Below are positions 15,715 to 23,728 of a stretch of DNA of 64,000 nucleotides, in pieces. The stretch is from contig NZ_BAABFC010000029.1 in NCBI RefSeq assembly GCF_039540575.1, positions 97,557 to 161,556 on the forward strand. Reading direction: 5' to 3'. How positions within the stretch are numbered: position 1 is the stretch's first letter; every line of letters starts with the position of its first letter. Both the position numbers and the translations under genes were made by a program. The notes beneath the pieces are model-generated. The model did no database searches. It was not told where the DNA came from and saw only the letters and a list, made by a program, of their open reading frames with translations. This stretch comes from Pseudaeromonas paramecii. Its GTDB lineage: Bacteria; Pseudomonadota; Gammaproteobacteria; Enterobacterales; Aeromonadaceae.

Positions 15715-18456
15715 TCAGTGGGCCTGATCCCAGTTATCTCCCACGCCGATGCCCACCTCCAGCGGTACATCCAGATTGGCCGCCTCGCCCATCAGCCGGC
15801 GGATCTCCGGCAAACAGGCGTCCACCTGATCCTCCTGCACCTCAAACACCAGTTCATCGTGCACCTGCATCAGCATGCGGATGCGCCCCTCAGGCTGCTG
15901 GGCTATCCAGTCCGCCAGCGTGAGCATGGCGCGCTTGATGATATCCGCCGCCGTGCCCTGCATGGGCGCGTTGATGGCGGCCCGCTCCGCCGCCTTGCGC
16001 AGCCCCTGGTTGCGGGCCTTGATGTCCGGCAGGTAGAGGCGCCGGCCGAACAGGGTCTCCACGTAGCCCTGCTCCTCGGCCTGCTGGCGGGTGCGCTCCA
16101 TGTAGGTGAGCACCCCGGGATAGCGGGCAAAGTAGCTGTCCATGTAGTGCTGGGCTTCACTGCGGGGAATGCCCAGCTGCTTGGCCAGGCCGAAGGCGCT
16201 CATGCCATAGATGAGGCCGAAGTTGATGGCCTTGGCGTTGCGGCGCTGATCGCTGGTCACCTGCTCCGGGCTCACCCCCATCACCTCGGCGGCGGTGGCG
16301 CGGTGGATGTCCTGGCCGGCGGCAAAGGCCTTGAGCAGCCCCGCGTCCCCGGACAGGTGCGCCATGATGCGCAGCTCGATCTGGGAGTAATCCGCCGCCA
16401 CCAGCTTGTAGCCGGCCGCCGGTACGAAGGCCTGGCGAATGCGCCGGCCCTCCTCGGTGCGGATGGGGATGTTCTGCAGGTTGGGATCGGACGACGAGAG
16501 CCGCCCCGTGGCGGTCACCGCCTGATGATAAGAGGTGTGCAACCGGCCGGTGGCGGCGTTGATCATCAGGGGCAGCTTGTCGGTGTAGGTGGACTTGAGC
16601 TTAGCCAGGGAGCGATGCTCCAGCAACAGGCGCGGTAGCTCGTAGTTCTCCGCCAGCTCCACCAGCACCTCTTCGGCGGTGGACGGCGCCCCCTTGGGGG
16701 TCTTCTTGAGCACCGGCAGGCCCAGCTTGGTGTAGAGGATCTCCCCCAGCTGCTTGGTGGAGGCCAGGTTGAAGGGCTCGCCGGCCAGCAGGTGTGCCTG
16801 CTCCTCCAGCTCTTTGAGCCGCGCCGCCAGCTGCAGGCTCTGCTCCCCCAGCCGCTGGCTGTCGATGCGCGCGCCGGTGCGCTCCATGTCCGCCAGCACG
16901 CCGATAAGCGGCAGCTCGGTGCTGGTAAACAGTTCGGCCAGCTTGGGCTCGGCCTCAAGGCGCGGCCACAGGGTCTGATGCAGCCGCAGCGTGATGTCGG
17001 CATCCTCGGCGGCATAGGGGGCGGCCTGCTCCAGCTCGATCTGGTTGAAGGTCAGCTGCTTGACTCCCTTGCCGGCGATCTCCTCGAAGGTGATGGTCTT
17101 GTGGCCCAGGTACTTGTCGGCCAGATCGTCCATGTTGTGCCGGGTGGCGGTGGCATCCAGCACATAGGACTCCAGCATGGTGTCAAAGGCGATGCCCCGC
17201 AGCTTGATGCCATGGTTCTGCAGCACATTGCGGTCGAACTTGAGGTTCTGGCCCACCTTGGGTCGGGCCGGATCCTCCAGCAGCGGCTTGAGCTGGCCCA
17301 GCACCCAGTCGCGGTCCAGCTGAGCCGGCGCCCCCAGATAGTCGTGGGCCAGGGGCACATAGGCCGCCTGCCCCGCCTCAATGGCAAAGGAGACGCCGAC
17401 TATCTTCGCCTGCATGTAGTCCAGGCCGTCGGTCTCGGTATCGAAGGCAAACAGGGGCGCGGCCTGCAAGCGGGCCAGCCAGTGGGCAAAGTCTGCTTCG
17501 GTGAGGATGGTTTGATAGTCCAGCTCGGCGGGCGCGTCCGGCAGTTCGGCCTGACTGGCGGCCTTGGCCGCCACGGCACCGCCCAGCTCCTCGATCAGCC
17601 CCTTGAACTCCAGCTCGCCATACAGAGCCTGCAAGGCGGCCAGATCCGGCGCCGGTTTGCCGATGTCGGCGATGCCCAGGGGCAGCTCGACATCCGTCTT
17701 GATGGTGGCCAGGGTGCGGGAGAGGCGGATGATCGCCAGGTGCTCGCGGAACTTGTCGGCAAAGGTCTTGCTGCCGCGAAAGCCCAGGGCCGCCACCTGA
17801 TCCAGATTGGCCGCCACCGCTTCGATATCCCCCATGCCGCTCAGCAGGGCCACCGCCGTCTTGGGGCCGACCCCCGGCATGCCGGGGATGTTGTCGCTGC
17901 TGTCCCCCATCAGGGCCAGGTAATCGATGATGAGCTCAGGGGGCACGCCAAAGCGATCCACCACCCCCTGACGATCCGTGGTCTCCCCCTTCATGGTGTC
18001 GATCAGGGTGACATGCTCGGACACCAGCTGGGCCATGTCCTTGTCCCCCGTGCTGATCAGGGTGTCGATCTGCTGCTCGGTGGCCTGACGGGCCAGGGTG
18101 CCGATGACATCGTCCGCCTCCACCTCGTCGATGATCAGCAGCGGCAGCCCCATGGCCTTGACGATGGCATGAATGGGCGCCACCTGCGCCCGCAGGTCAT
18201 CCGGCATGGGTGGCCGGTGGGCCTTGTAGTCGGCATACAGGTCGTTGCGAAAGCTCTTGCCCTTGGCATCGAACACCACAGCCACCGGGGATTCCGGGTA
18301 TTGCTTGAGCAGGCTGCGCAGCATGTTGGTCATCAGCCGGGCGGCGCCGGTGGGACGGCCGTCGGCGGTGCGCAGGTTGGCCTGCTGGGAGGCAAAGAAG
18401 GCACGATAAAGGTAGGACGAGCCGTCCACCAGTATGAGGGGTGCAGCGGTTGTCAT
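15715..18456 (-). CDS. polA: DNA polymerase I
   Basis: 913 residues (E. coli 928). It fills Okazaki-fragment gaps, removes RNA primers and acts in repair. The N-terminal 5'-3' exonuclease (about 1-290) shows LILVDGSSYLYRAFFA, the DEVEADD acidic cluster and GDSSDNIPG. The 3'-5' exonuclease domain keeps its acidic motif FDTETDGL, so proofreading should be active. The polymerase domain has DYSQIELRIMAHLSGD (motif A), RRNAKAINFGLIYG (O-helix) and MQVHDELVFEV (motif C). It is complete. Upstream lies a 380-bp gap with DnaA-box-like sequences, and downstream its own terminator and Spot 42. Confidence 0.98.
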   Translation of the reverse strand: MTTAAPLILVDGSSYLYRAFFASQQANLRTADGRPTGAARLMTNMLRSLLKQYPESPVAVVFDAKGKSFRNDLYADYKAHRPPMPDDLRAQVAPIHAIVKAMGLPLLIIDEVEADDVIGTLARQATEQQIDTLISTGDKDMAQLVSEHVTLIDTMKGETTDRQGVVDRFGVPPELIIDYLALMGDSSDNIPGMPGVGPKTAVALLSGMGDIEAVAANLDQVAALGFRGSKTFADKFREHLAIIRLSRTLATIKTDVELPLGIADIGKPAPDLAALQALYGELEFKGLIEELGGAVAAKAASQAELPDAPAELDYQTILTEADFAHWLARLQAAPLFAFDTETDGLDYMQAKIVGVSFAIEAGQAAYVPLAHDYLGAPAQLDRDWVLGQLKPLLEDPARPKVGQNLKFDRNVLQNHGIKLRGIAFDTMLESYVLDATATRHNMDDLADKYLGHKTITFEEIAGKGVKQLTFNQIELEQAAPYAAEDADITLRLHQTLWPRLEAEPKLAELFTSTELPLIGVLADMERTGARIDSQRLGEQSLQLAARLKELEEQAHLLAGEPFNLASTKQLGEILYTKLGLPVLKKTPKGAPSTAEEVLVELAENYELPRLLLEHRSLAKLKSTYTDKLPLMINAATGRLHTSYHQAVTATGRLSSSDPNLQNIPIRTEEGRRIRQAFVPAAGYKLVAADYSQIELRIMAHLSGDAGLLKAFAAGQDIHRATAAEVMGVSPEQVTSDQRRNAKAINFGLIYGMSAFGLAKQLGIPRSEAQHYMDSYFARYPGVLTYMERTRQQAEEQGYVETLFGRRLYLPDIKARNQGLRKAAERAAINAPMQGTAADIIKRAMLTLADWIAQQPEGRIRMLMQVHDELVFEVQEDQVDACLPEIRRLMGEAANLDVPLEVGIGVGDNWDQAH

Positions 18457-18838
18457 GACGAGGATCCTGCAACTGACGAGGTGGCGCTAAGGATGCCACA
18501 GGGCGGGGGGCGAACCAAGGGAACGCCTGTGCATAACGAACAAAAGCTGTGGATATCTCTGTTGAAGACAGGGGCCATCGCTGGCGTCACAGCGGCGACG
18601 TCAGTGATTACTTCCGACAACAAGTCTTAAACTACAAGGACTTAGATAGTGAACGCTAACTGCGCTCTTCCGTCAGGCGCCAACATGAAAATGTGGACAA
18701 CCTTTCTGGGGGAGACGGCGTGGCGTGCCACAAACCGTCTTGTTTGGCTCCGCCCGGAGGCCGAGGCCATATTTTGCACGACGCCGATACCGGCGACGTG
18801 CGACAGATCACAAGGCTGACATCCTGCTGCAAAAAACA
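18457..18838. other. polA-yhhQ intergenic region with three DnaA-box-like 9-mers
   Basis: TGTGCATAA (18528-18536) is a full match to the DnaA consensus TTATNCACA read on the other strand. TGTGGATAT (18548-18556) and TGTGGACAA (18692-18700) each have one mismatch. The first two are exactly 20 bp apart. No AT-rich unwinding element or cluster of GATC sites is present, so it is not a replication origin. A 33-codon ORF described separately overlaps the first two boxes. Nothing else is recognised here. Confidence 0.4.
18529..18630 (+). CDS. Possible 33-residue small protein
   Basis: A GTG start at 18529 has AGGGA seven bases upstream. The reading frame gives a short polar N-terminus followed by a hydrophobic segment (LLKTGAIAGVTAATSVI) and a polar end (TSDNKS), stopping at TAA. 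The pattern of one candidate membrane helix with a good ribosome site is suggestive only. The GTG also lies inside a DnaA-box-like sequence. No family is recognised, and chance is a real alternative for a frame this short. Confidence 0.25.
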   Translation: MHNEQKLWISLLKTGAIAGVTAATSVITSDNKS

Positions 18839-19498
18839 TCAGCTAGCCGGCGACAGACTCGACTGGCCCAGCAGGCGACGACTCAGGTAACGCAGCAGCA
18901 CCCCGTAGGCCGGCACGAACAGCCCCAGGCTGATGAGCAGCTTGATGCCGTAGTCCACGGTGGCGATCTCCGGCCAGTGCTCGGCCATGAAGGGATCCGA
19001 GCTGTGCCAGAAGGCGATGCCGAAGAAGGCCAGAGTATCCAGCAGGTTGCCCACCAGGGTGGACGCCGCCGGCGCCGCCCACCACCAGCGCAGCTGGCGC
19101 AGGCGGTTGAAGATGGAGACGTCCAAGATCTGCCCCAGCAGATAGGCCATGAAGCTGGCGCAGGCGATGCGCGCCACGAAGGGATTGGGCGCCAGCAACT
19201 GGGACCATCCCTGGAACTGCCCCTGCATGAACAGCACTCCCAACAGGTAGGAGAGCAGCAGGGACGGCAACATGACCGTCAATATGATGCGCCGTGCCAG
19301 CGCCGCGCCAAACAGGCGAACCGTCAGATCCGTCGCCAGGAAGGTGAACGGAAAGCTGAAGGCTCCCCAGGTGGTGTGCAGCCCAAACAGGCTGATGGGC
19401 AGTTGCACCAGGTAATTACTGGCGGCAATCACAGCCACATGGAACCAGGCCAGACGAATGAGCGCCGTCCGGTAGGGCGCGGAGATAACAGGCAGCAT
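18839..19498 (-). CDS. yhhQ: Queuosine precursor transporter YhhQ
   Basis: 219 residues with about six membrane segments. The family signature regions SFPFTFLATDLTVRLFGA and LVGNLLDTLAFFGIAFW are present. YhhQ imports 7-cyano-7-deazaguanine or 7-aminomethyl-7-deazaguanine for the queuosine tRNA modification. The leader of about 70 bases holds a probable preQ1-sensing riboswitch whose 3' end contains the AAGGA ribosome site, four bases before the ATG. A strong promoter (TTGCCG-16-TATAAT) lies just upstream. The gene stands alone, and its regulation and function agree. Confidence 0.95.
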   Translation of the reverse strand: MLPVISAPYRTALIRLAWFHVAVIAASNYLVQLPISLFGLHTTWGAFSFPFTFLATDLTVRLFGAALARRIILTVMLPSLLLSYLLGVLFMQGQFQGWSQLLAPNPFVARIACASFMAYLLGQILDVSIFNRLRQLRWWWAAPAASTLVGNLLDTLAFFGIAFWHSSDPFMAEHWPEIATVDYGIKLLISLGLFVPAYGVLLRYLSRRLLGQSSLSPAS

Positions 19499-19502
19499 AT
19501 TG

Positions 19503-19550
19503 TGTCCTTTTTGATGTGCAATCCGATGGGGTGAGGGAACCCATCTGCCA
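19503..19550 (-). promoter_or_regulatory. Probable preQ1-I riboswitch controlling yhhQ
   Basis: On the minus strand GATGGG (19543-19538) pairs with CCCATC (19528-19523) around the loop TTCCCTCAC. An A-rich stretch ending in AAAAAGGACA follows, in which GGA can pair with TCC in the loop. A P1 stem, a C-rich loop and an A-rich tail whose end is the Shine-Dalgarno sequence is the plan of class I preQ1 riboswitches. A type III member upstream of E. coli yhhQ is known to sense the ligand with its Shine-Dalgarno sequence. The insert between stem and A-tract is longer here than in the compact type I examples. The call rests on structure plus the downstream gene. Confidence 0.72.
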
Positions 19551-19573
19551 GCCAGAAGCAGGCAAGGCGGCGC

Positions 19574-19601
19574 ATTATACGCAGTTTAGAAGGCGCGGCA
19601 A
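19574..19601 (-). promoter_or_regulatory. Sigma-70 promoter of yhhQ
   Basis: On the minus strand TTGCCG (19601-19596) and a consensus TATAAT (19579-19574) are 16 bp apart. The expected start near 19567 yields a 5' leader of about 69 bases holding the riboswitch. Confidence 0.75.
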
Positions 19602-19695
19602 GGATCAATCGGGATCCAGAGGATCATCCGGCCGGCCCCGGCGTTGACAAGGCCGCCGCCAGCCGGGATCCTTGGCAGCCTAAAGGGAGGATCCC

Positions 19696-20070
19696 ATGAC
19701 CTATCTGTTTGTTGCCTGTGGTGGCGCCATTGGCGCCTGTCTGCGTTTTAGCCTCACCGAACTGATGGCCAGCCTGCTGGGCCGCGCCTTTCCCTATGGC
19801 ACCCTGAGCGTCAACCTGCTGGGCTCCCTCATCATGGGCCTGATGATAGGCGCGGTGCAGCAGGGCTATATCGAAGCCCAGCCCTGGCGGCCGCTGATCA
19901 TGGTGGGGTTGCTGGGGGCGCTGACCACCTTCTCCTCCTTCTCGCTGGACACCCTGGTGCTGCTGCAACAGGGCGCCTGGCTCAAGGGCGCCCTCAACGT
20001 GCTGCTCAACGTCACCCTGTGTCTGGGCCTCACCTGGCTGGGCATGCAGTGGATGATCAACCGCGGCTAG
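19696..20070 (+). CDS. crcB: Fluoride ion channel CrcB/Fluc
   Basis: 124 residues with four membrane helices. The conserved NLLGSLIMG and GALTTFSSFSLDTL motifs of the Fluc family line the fluoride pathway. The protein works as an antiparallel dimer in the inner membrane and expels toxic fluoride. GGGAGG lies just upstream. I looked for the fluoride riboswitch that often precedes crcB and did not find its conserved sequence. The gene is followed closely by ubiE on the same strand, but nothing else ties it to the ubiquinone genes. Confidence 0.95.
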   Translation: MTYLFVACGGAIGACLRFSLTELMASLLGRAFPYGTLSVNLLGSLIMGLMIGAVQQGYIEAQPWRPLIMVGLLGALTTFSSFSLDTLVLLQQGAWLKGALNVLLNVTLCLGLTWLGMQWMINRG

Positions 20071-20119
20071 ATCCCCTCACCCCCCTTTTGCGGTAAACTC
20101 GGTGGATTTCGCAGGAACC

Positions 20120-20878
20120 ATGGATGTAGGTATGACAGAAGCAACCACCCACTTCGGCTTTACCCAGGTGGCCGAGATGGAAAAAGAGGCCCTGGTGGCC
20201 GGCGTGTTCCACTCGGTGGCCGCCAAGTATGATCTGATGAACGATCTGATGTCCTTCGGCATTCACCGCCTGTGGAAGCGCTTTGCCATCGACTGCGCGG
20301 GCGTGCGCCCCGGTCACAAGGTGCTGGATCTGGCCGGTGGCACCGGCGATCTCACCGCCCGCTTCTCCCGCATGGTGGGGGACAAGGGCGAGGTAGTGCT
20401 GGCCGACATCAACGACTCCATGCTCAAGGTGGGCCGCGACAAGCTGCGCAACCTGGGGCTGGTGAACAACATCCGCTACGTGCAGGCCAATGCCGAGGCC
20501 CTGCCCTTCCCGGACAACCATTTCGATCTCATCACCATCAGCTTCGGGCTGCGCAACGTCACCCACAAGGACGCTGCCCTGGCCTCCATGTTCCGGGTGC
20601 TCAAGCCCGGCGGTCGCCTGCTGGTACTGGAGTTCTCCAAGCCCACCCAGCCGCTGATGAGCAAGGTCTATGATCTCTACTCCTTCAACGTACTACCGCG
20701 CATCGGCCAGCTGGTGACCCAGGATGGCGACAGCTATAAGTACTTGGCCGAGTCCATTCGTATGCACCCGGATCAGGAGACCCTCAAGAGCATGATGGAA
20801 AACGTCGGCTTCGAAGAGGTCAGCTACTACAACCTGACCCAGGGCGTGGTCGCCCTGCACCGCGGTTACAAGTTCTAA
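20120..20878 (+). CDS. ubiE: Ubiquinone/menaquinone C-methyltransferase UbiE
   Basis: 252 residues from the ATG at 20120. A second ATG at 20132 would give 248 (E. coli 251), and neither ribosome site is ideal. The SAM-dependent enzyme methylates the C-2 position of demethylmenaquinol and the benzoquinol intermediate of ubiquinone. It has FDSVAxKYD-type FHSVAAKYDLMNDLMSFGIH, motif I VLDLAGGTGDLTARFS, NAEALPFPDNHFD and the C-terminal TQGVVALHRGYKF. It heads the ubiE-ubiJ-ubiB-tatABCD run, as in E. coli. Confidence 0.97.
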   Translation: MDVGMTEATTHFGFTQVAEMEKEALVAGVFHSVAAKYDLMNDLMSFGIHRLWKRFAIDCAGVRPGHKVLDLAGGTGDLTARFSRMVGDKGEVVLADINDSMLKVGRDKLRNLGLVNNIRYVQANAEALPFPDNHFDLITISFGLRNVTHKDAALASMFRVLKPGGRLLVLEFSKPTQPLMSKVYDLYSFNVLPRIGQLVTQDGDSYKYLAESIRMHPDQETLKSMMENVGFEEVSYYNLTQGVVALHRGYKF

Positions 20879-20890
20879 ACGAGGAATCCC

Positions 20891-21505
20891 ATGCCCCTGC
20901 CCAGCCTGCTGCTCGCCACCATCGAAACGGCCATCAACCAGCTACTGGCCCTGGATCCCGCCAGCCGGGCCCGCGGCGAGCACCTGGCCGGCAAGCGGGT
21001 GCAGATCCAGCTGCGGGAGTTCACCCCTCCCCTGTGGCTGCTGTTCAGCCCGGGGCGGGTGGACTGCCTGGGGCAGTATGAGGGGCAGGCCGACGCTAGC
21101 CTCTCCCTCTCCCTGGCGGCCCTGCCGCTGCTCAAGGACCCAGGCCTGCTGACCCGCTACATCCGCGAGGAGAAGCTGGACATCAGCGGCGATCCCGGCC
21201 TCATCAACGCCGTGGCCGTGTTGTTCGGCCGGCTGGAGATCGACTGGGAGGAGCAGCTGTCCCACTATACGGGTGACGTGCTGGCTCACGGCCTGTGCCG
21301 TGGCCTGCGCCAGCTGCATCAGGGGGCCAGCCGCCAGCTGGAACTGCTGCGCCAGGATCTGGCCGAATACATCACAGAAGAGGCCCGGCTGGCACCGGGA
21401 CCGCTGGAGGTGGCGGCCTTCTGCGACGACGTGGACGCCCTGCGCCGCCGCTTCGAGCAGACCCAGTTGAGAGTGGAGCGCCTGCTGCACCAGGTGGCGC
21501 CATGA
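20891..21505 (+). CDS. ubiJ: Ubiquinone biosynthesis accessory factor UbiJ
   Basis: 204 residues. The N-terminal SCP2 sterol-carrier-like domain (about 15-115) binds lipophilic ubiquinone intermediates. A C-terminal coiled-coil-like helix (DVDALRRRFEQTQLRVERLL) is used with UbiK to scaffold the Ubi metabolon. It lies 12 bp after ubiE, with GAGGAAT before its ATG. Its TGA overlaps the ubiB start as ATGA, implying translational coupling. Order and length (E. coli 201) support the call. Confidence 0.93.
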   Translation: MPLPSLLLATIETAINQLLALDPASRARGEHLAGKRVQIQLREFTPPLWLLFSPGRVDCLGQYEGQADASLSLSLAALPLLKDPGLLTRYIREEKLDISGDPGLINAVAVLFGRLEIDWEEQLSHYTGDVLAHGLCRGLRQLHQGASRQLELLRQDLAEYITEEARLAPGPLEVAAFCDDVDALRRRFEQTQLRVERLLHQVAP

Positions 21506-23139
21506 GACCGGCGGAGCTGCTGCGGGCCTACCGCATCGGCGCCGTGCTGCTGCGCCACGGCCTGGATGAGCTGATCCCCCGCGCCCTGCGCCCCTGGCCG
21601 GTGCGCCTGCTGCGCCACAGCCTGTTCTGGCTGGGCAACCGCCACAAGGACCAGTCCCGCGCCACCCGCCTGCGGCTGGCCCTGGAGGCTCTGGGCCCGG
21701 TGTTTATCAAGTTCGGTCAGATGCTCTCCACCCGCCGGGATCTGCTGCCGCGGGATCTGGCCGACGAGCTGGCCCTGCTGCAGGACAGGGTGCCGCCCTT
21801 CCCCGGCGAGGCGGCCCGCGATCGCATCGAGGCCAGCCTGAAACAGCCCATAGAAGCCCTGTTCGACGAGTTTGACATCAGCCCCCTGGCCTCCGCCTCG
21901 GTGGCCCAGGTGCACACCGCCCGCCTCAAGAGCACGGGTGAAGAAGTGGTGCTCAAGGTGATCCGGCCGGATATCCGCCCGGTCATCGACGCCGACCTGC
22001 GGCTGATGGCCGCCCTGGCCGGCTGGGTGGCCTGGCTGTTCCCCCGCAACCGGCTGCGGCCGGTGGAGGTGGTGGTGGAATACCGCAAGACCCTGGAGGC
22101 CGAACTCAACCTGATGAGCGAGGCGGCCAACGCCATCCAGCTGCGCCGCAACTTCGAAGGCTCCCCCGAGCTGTACGTGCCCAAGGTCTACACGGATTTC
22201 TGCCGGCCGGATCTGCTGGTGATGGAGCGCATCTACGGCATCCCGGTCTCCGACAAGGGGGCCCTGGAGGCCAACGGCACCAACCTCCAGCTGCTGGCCG
22301 AGCGGGGGGTGCGGGTCTTCTTCACCCAGGTGTTCCGCGACAGCTTCTTCCATGCCGACATGCACCCGGGCAACGTCTTCGTCTCCTACCTGCATCCCGA
22401 AGATCCCCAGTGGATCGGCATCGACTGCGGCATCGTCGGCACCCTCAACCGGGAGGACAAGCGCTACCTGGCGGAGAACTTCCTGGCCTTCTTCAACCGC
22501 GACTACCGCAAGGTGGCCGAGCTGCACGTGGCCTCCGGCTGGGTACCGCCCGAGACCAAGGTGGAGGAGTTCGAGGCTGCCATCCGCACCGTGCTGGAAC
22601 CCATCTTCGCCAAGCCGCTGGCGGAGATCTCCTTCGGCCAGGTGCTGCTCAACCTGTTCAACACCGCCCGTCGCTTCCACATGCAGGTGCAGCCCCAGCT
22701 GGTGCTGCTGCAGAAGACCTTGCTGTACGTGGAAGGGCTGGGCCGCCAGCTCTATCCCCAGCTGGATCTGTGGCAGACCGCCAAGCCCTTCCTGGAACAA
22801 TGGATGCGCCAGCAGATCGGCCCCCAGGCCGCCTGGACCACCATCAAGGAAAAGGCGCCTTTTTGGGCGGAGAAGCTGCCCCAGCTCCCCGACATGCTTT
22901 ACGATGTGCTGCAGCAGGCCCAACGCCAGCAGCACCAGTTCGACCGCCTCTACCGGCAGTTCCATCACCAGCAGCAGCGTCAGAGCCGCAACCGCCTCTG
23001 GCTGGTGCTGGGCACCAGTCTGCTGCTGGCCGGCGTGCTGTTATTGAATGGCCCCAACGCTCACTGGGCGCCCTGGAGCCTGGCGGGCGCCGCCGTCAGC
23101 TGGCTGCAAGCCTGGCGCAGCAGTCGCCTGGGCGCCTAG
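21502..23139 (+). CDS. ubiB: Ubiquinone biosynthesis regulatory ATPase/kinase-like UbiB
   Basis: 545 residues from the ATG at 21502, which overlaps the ubiJ stop (E. coli 546). It is an ABC1/ADCK-family atypical kinase of the inner membrane that supports ubiquinone synthesis through ATPase activity. The KxGQ signature is seen in KFGQMLSTRRDLLP. An ALAS-like loop (SASVAQVHTA), VVLKVIRP with the ATP-binding Lys, HADMHPGN and GIDCGIVG (metal-binding Asp) follow. Two hydrophobic segments near the C-terminus are the membrane anchor. It probably shares a transcript with ubiE and ubiJ. Confidence 0.97.
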   Translation: MRPAELLRAYRIGAVLLRHGLDELIPRALRPWPVRLLRHSLFWLGNRHKDQSRATRLRLALEALGPVFIKFGQMLSTRRDLLPRDLADELALLQDRVPPFPGEAARDRIEASLKQPIEALFDEFDISPLASASVAQVHTARLKSTGEEVVLKVIRPDIRPVIDADLRLMAALAGWVAWLFPRNRLRPVEVVVEYRKTLEAELNLMSEAANAIQLRRNFEGSPELYVPKVYTDFCRPDLLVMERIYGIPVSDKGALEANGTNLQLLAERGVRVFFTQVFRDSFFHADMHPGNVFVSYLHPEDPQWIGIDCGIVGTLNREDKRYLAENFLAFFNRDYRKVAELHVASGWVPPETKVEEFEAAIRTVLEPIFAKPLAEISFGQVLLNLFNTARRFHMQVQPQLVLLQKTLLYVEGLGRQLYPQLDLWQTAKPFLEQWMRQQIGPQAAWTTIKEKAPFWAEKLPQLPDMLYDVLQQAQRQQHQFDRLYRQFHHQQQRQSRNRLWLVLGTSLLLAGVLLLNGPNAHWAPWSLAGAAVSWLQAWRSSRLGA

Positions 23140-23176
23140 ATCTCGGTGACCCCGAGCGCATAGACAAGGACAGATC

Positions 23177-23380
23177 ATGAATTTTGGCATCACAGAACTG
23201 CTGCTCATCGCCCTCATCGTCTTCCTGCTGTTCGGCAGCAAGAAGCTGCGCGGCCTGGGGGGCGATCTCGGCACCGCCCTCAGAGACTTCAAGCGCGCCA
23301 TGAAGGGTGAAGAGAAAGGCGACGAGAAGGACGGCGGCAAGTCCGACGATCACAACGATCCGCAACCGCCCAAGGCCTAA
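23177..23380 (+). CDS. tatA: Sec-independent translocase subunit TatA
   Basis: 67 residues. One N-terminal membrane helix (ELLLIALIVFLLF) is followed by the conserved FGSKKLRGLGGDLGTALRDFK amphipathic region and a charged, unstructured tail. TatA oligomers form the pore element through which folded twin-arginine substrates cross the inner membrane. It begins 37 bp after ubiB and stands three bases before tatB. Confidence 0.95.
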   Translation: MNFGITELLLIALIVFLLFGSKKLRGLGGDLGTALRDFKRAMKGEEKGDEKDGGKSDDHNDPQPPKA

Positions 23381-23383
23381 GCC

Positions 23384-23728
23384 ATGTTCGATATCGGCTT
23401 CTGGGAGCTGGCCCTGGTGGCCCTCATCGGCCTGGTGGTGCTGGGCCCGGAGCGCCTGCCTTCGGCGGTGCGCCTGGTGGCCCGCTGGCTGCACGCCGCC
23501 CGCAGCACCTTGAACAACGTCAAACAGGAGCTGGACCGGGAGCTGCAGATCTCCGAGCTGCAACAGCAGCTGCGGGAAGCCCAGACCCTGCAACCGACCC
23601 GCCCCGACAGCCCGCCCGTGGCGGATGAGCCCGAGGCCGCCGAGGATGCCGCCATGGCCCAGCTGCGCGACGCCCCTCCCCATGCCCCGGTGCAACCGGC
23701 CGATCCCCAGGAGCACAAACCCTCATGA
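23384..23728 (+). CDS. tatB: Sec-independent translocase subunit TatB
   Basis: 114 residues. The N-terminal sequence MFDIGFWELALVALIGLVVL with GPERLP is the TatB signature, including the conserved Glu in the membrane segment. A long amphipathic helix follows (VKQELDRELQISELQQQLRE), then a Pro/Ala-rich tail. TatB with TatC forms the receptor for twin-arginine signal peptides. Its stop overlaps the tatC start by four bases (ATGA). Confidence 0.95.
   Translation: MFDIGFWELALVALIGLVVLGPERLPSAVRLVARWLHAARSTLNNVKQELDRELQISELQQQLREAQTLQPTRPDSPPVADEPEAAEDAAMAQLRDAPPHAPVQPADPQEHKPS

Noticed and set aside
18457..18838. Replication origin near polA
   Set aside because: Only three DnaA-box-like 9-mers are present, with no A+T-rich 13-mer repeats, few GATC sites and no gidA/mnmG-mioC or dnaA neighbours.
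19615..19695. Fluoride riboswitch upstream of crcB
   Set aside because: The conserved fluoride-aptamer sequence blocks are not present. Only a simple hairpin and a ribosome site are seen.
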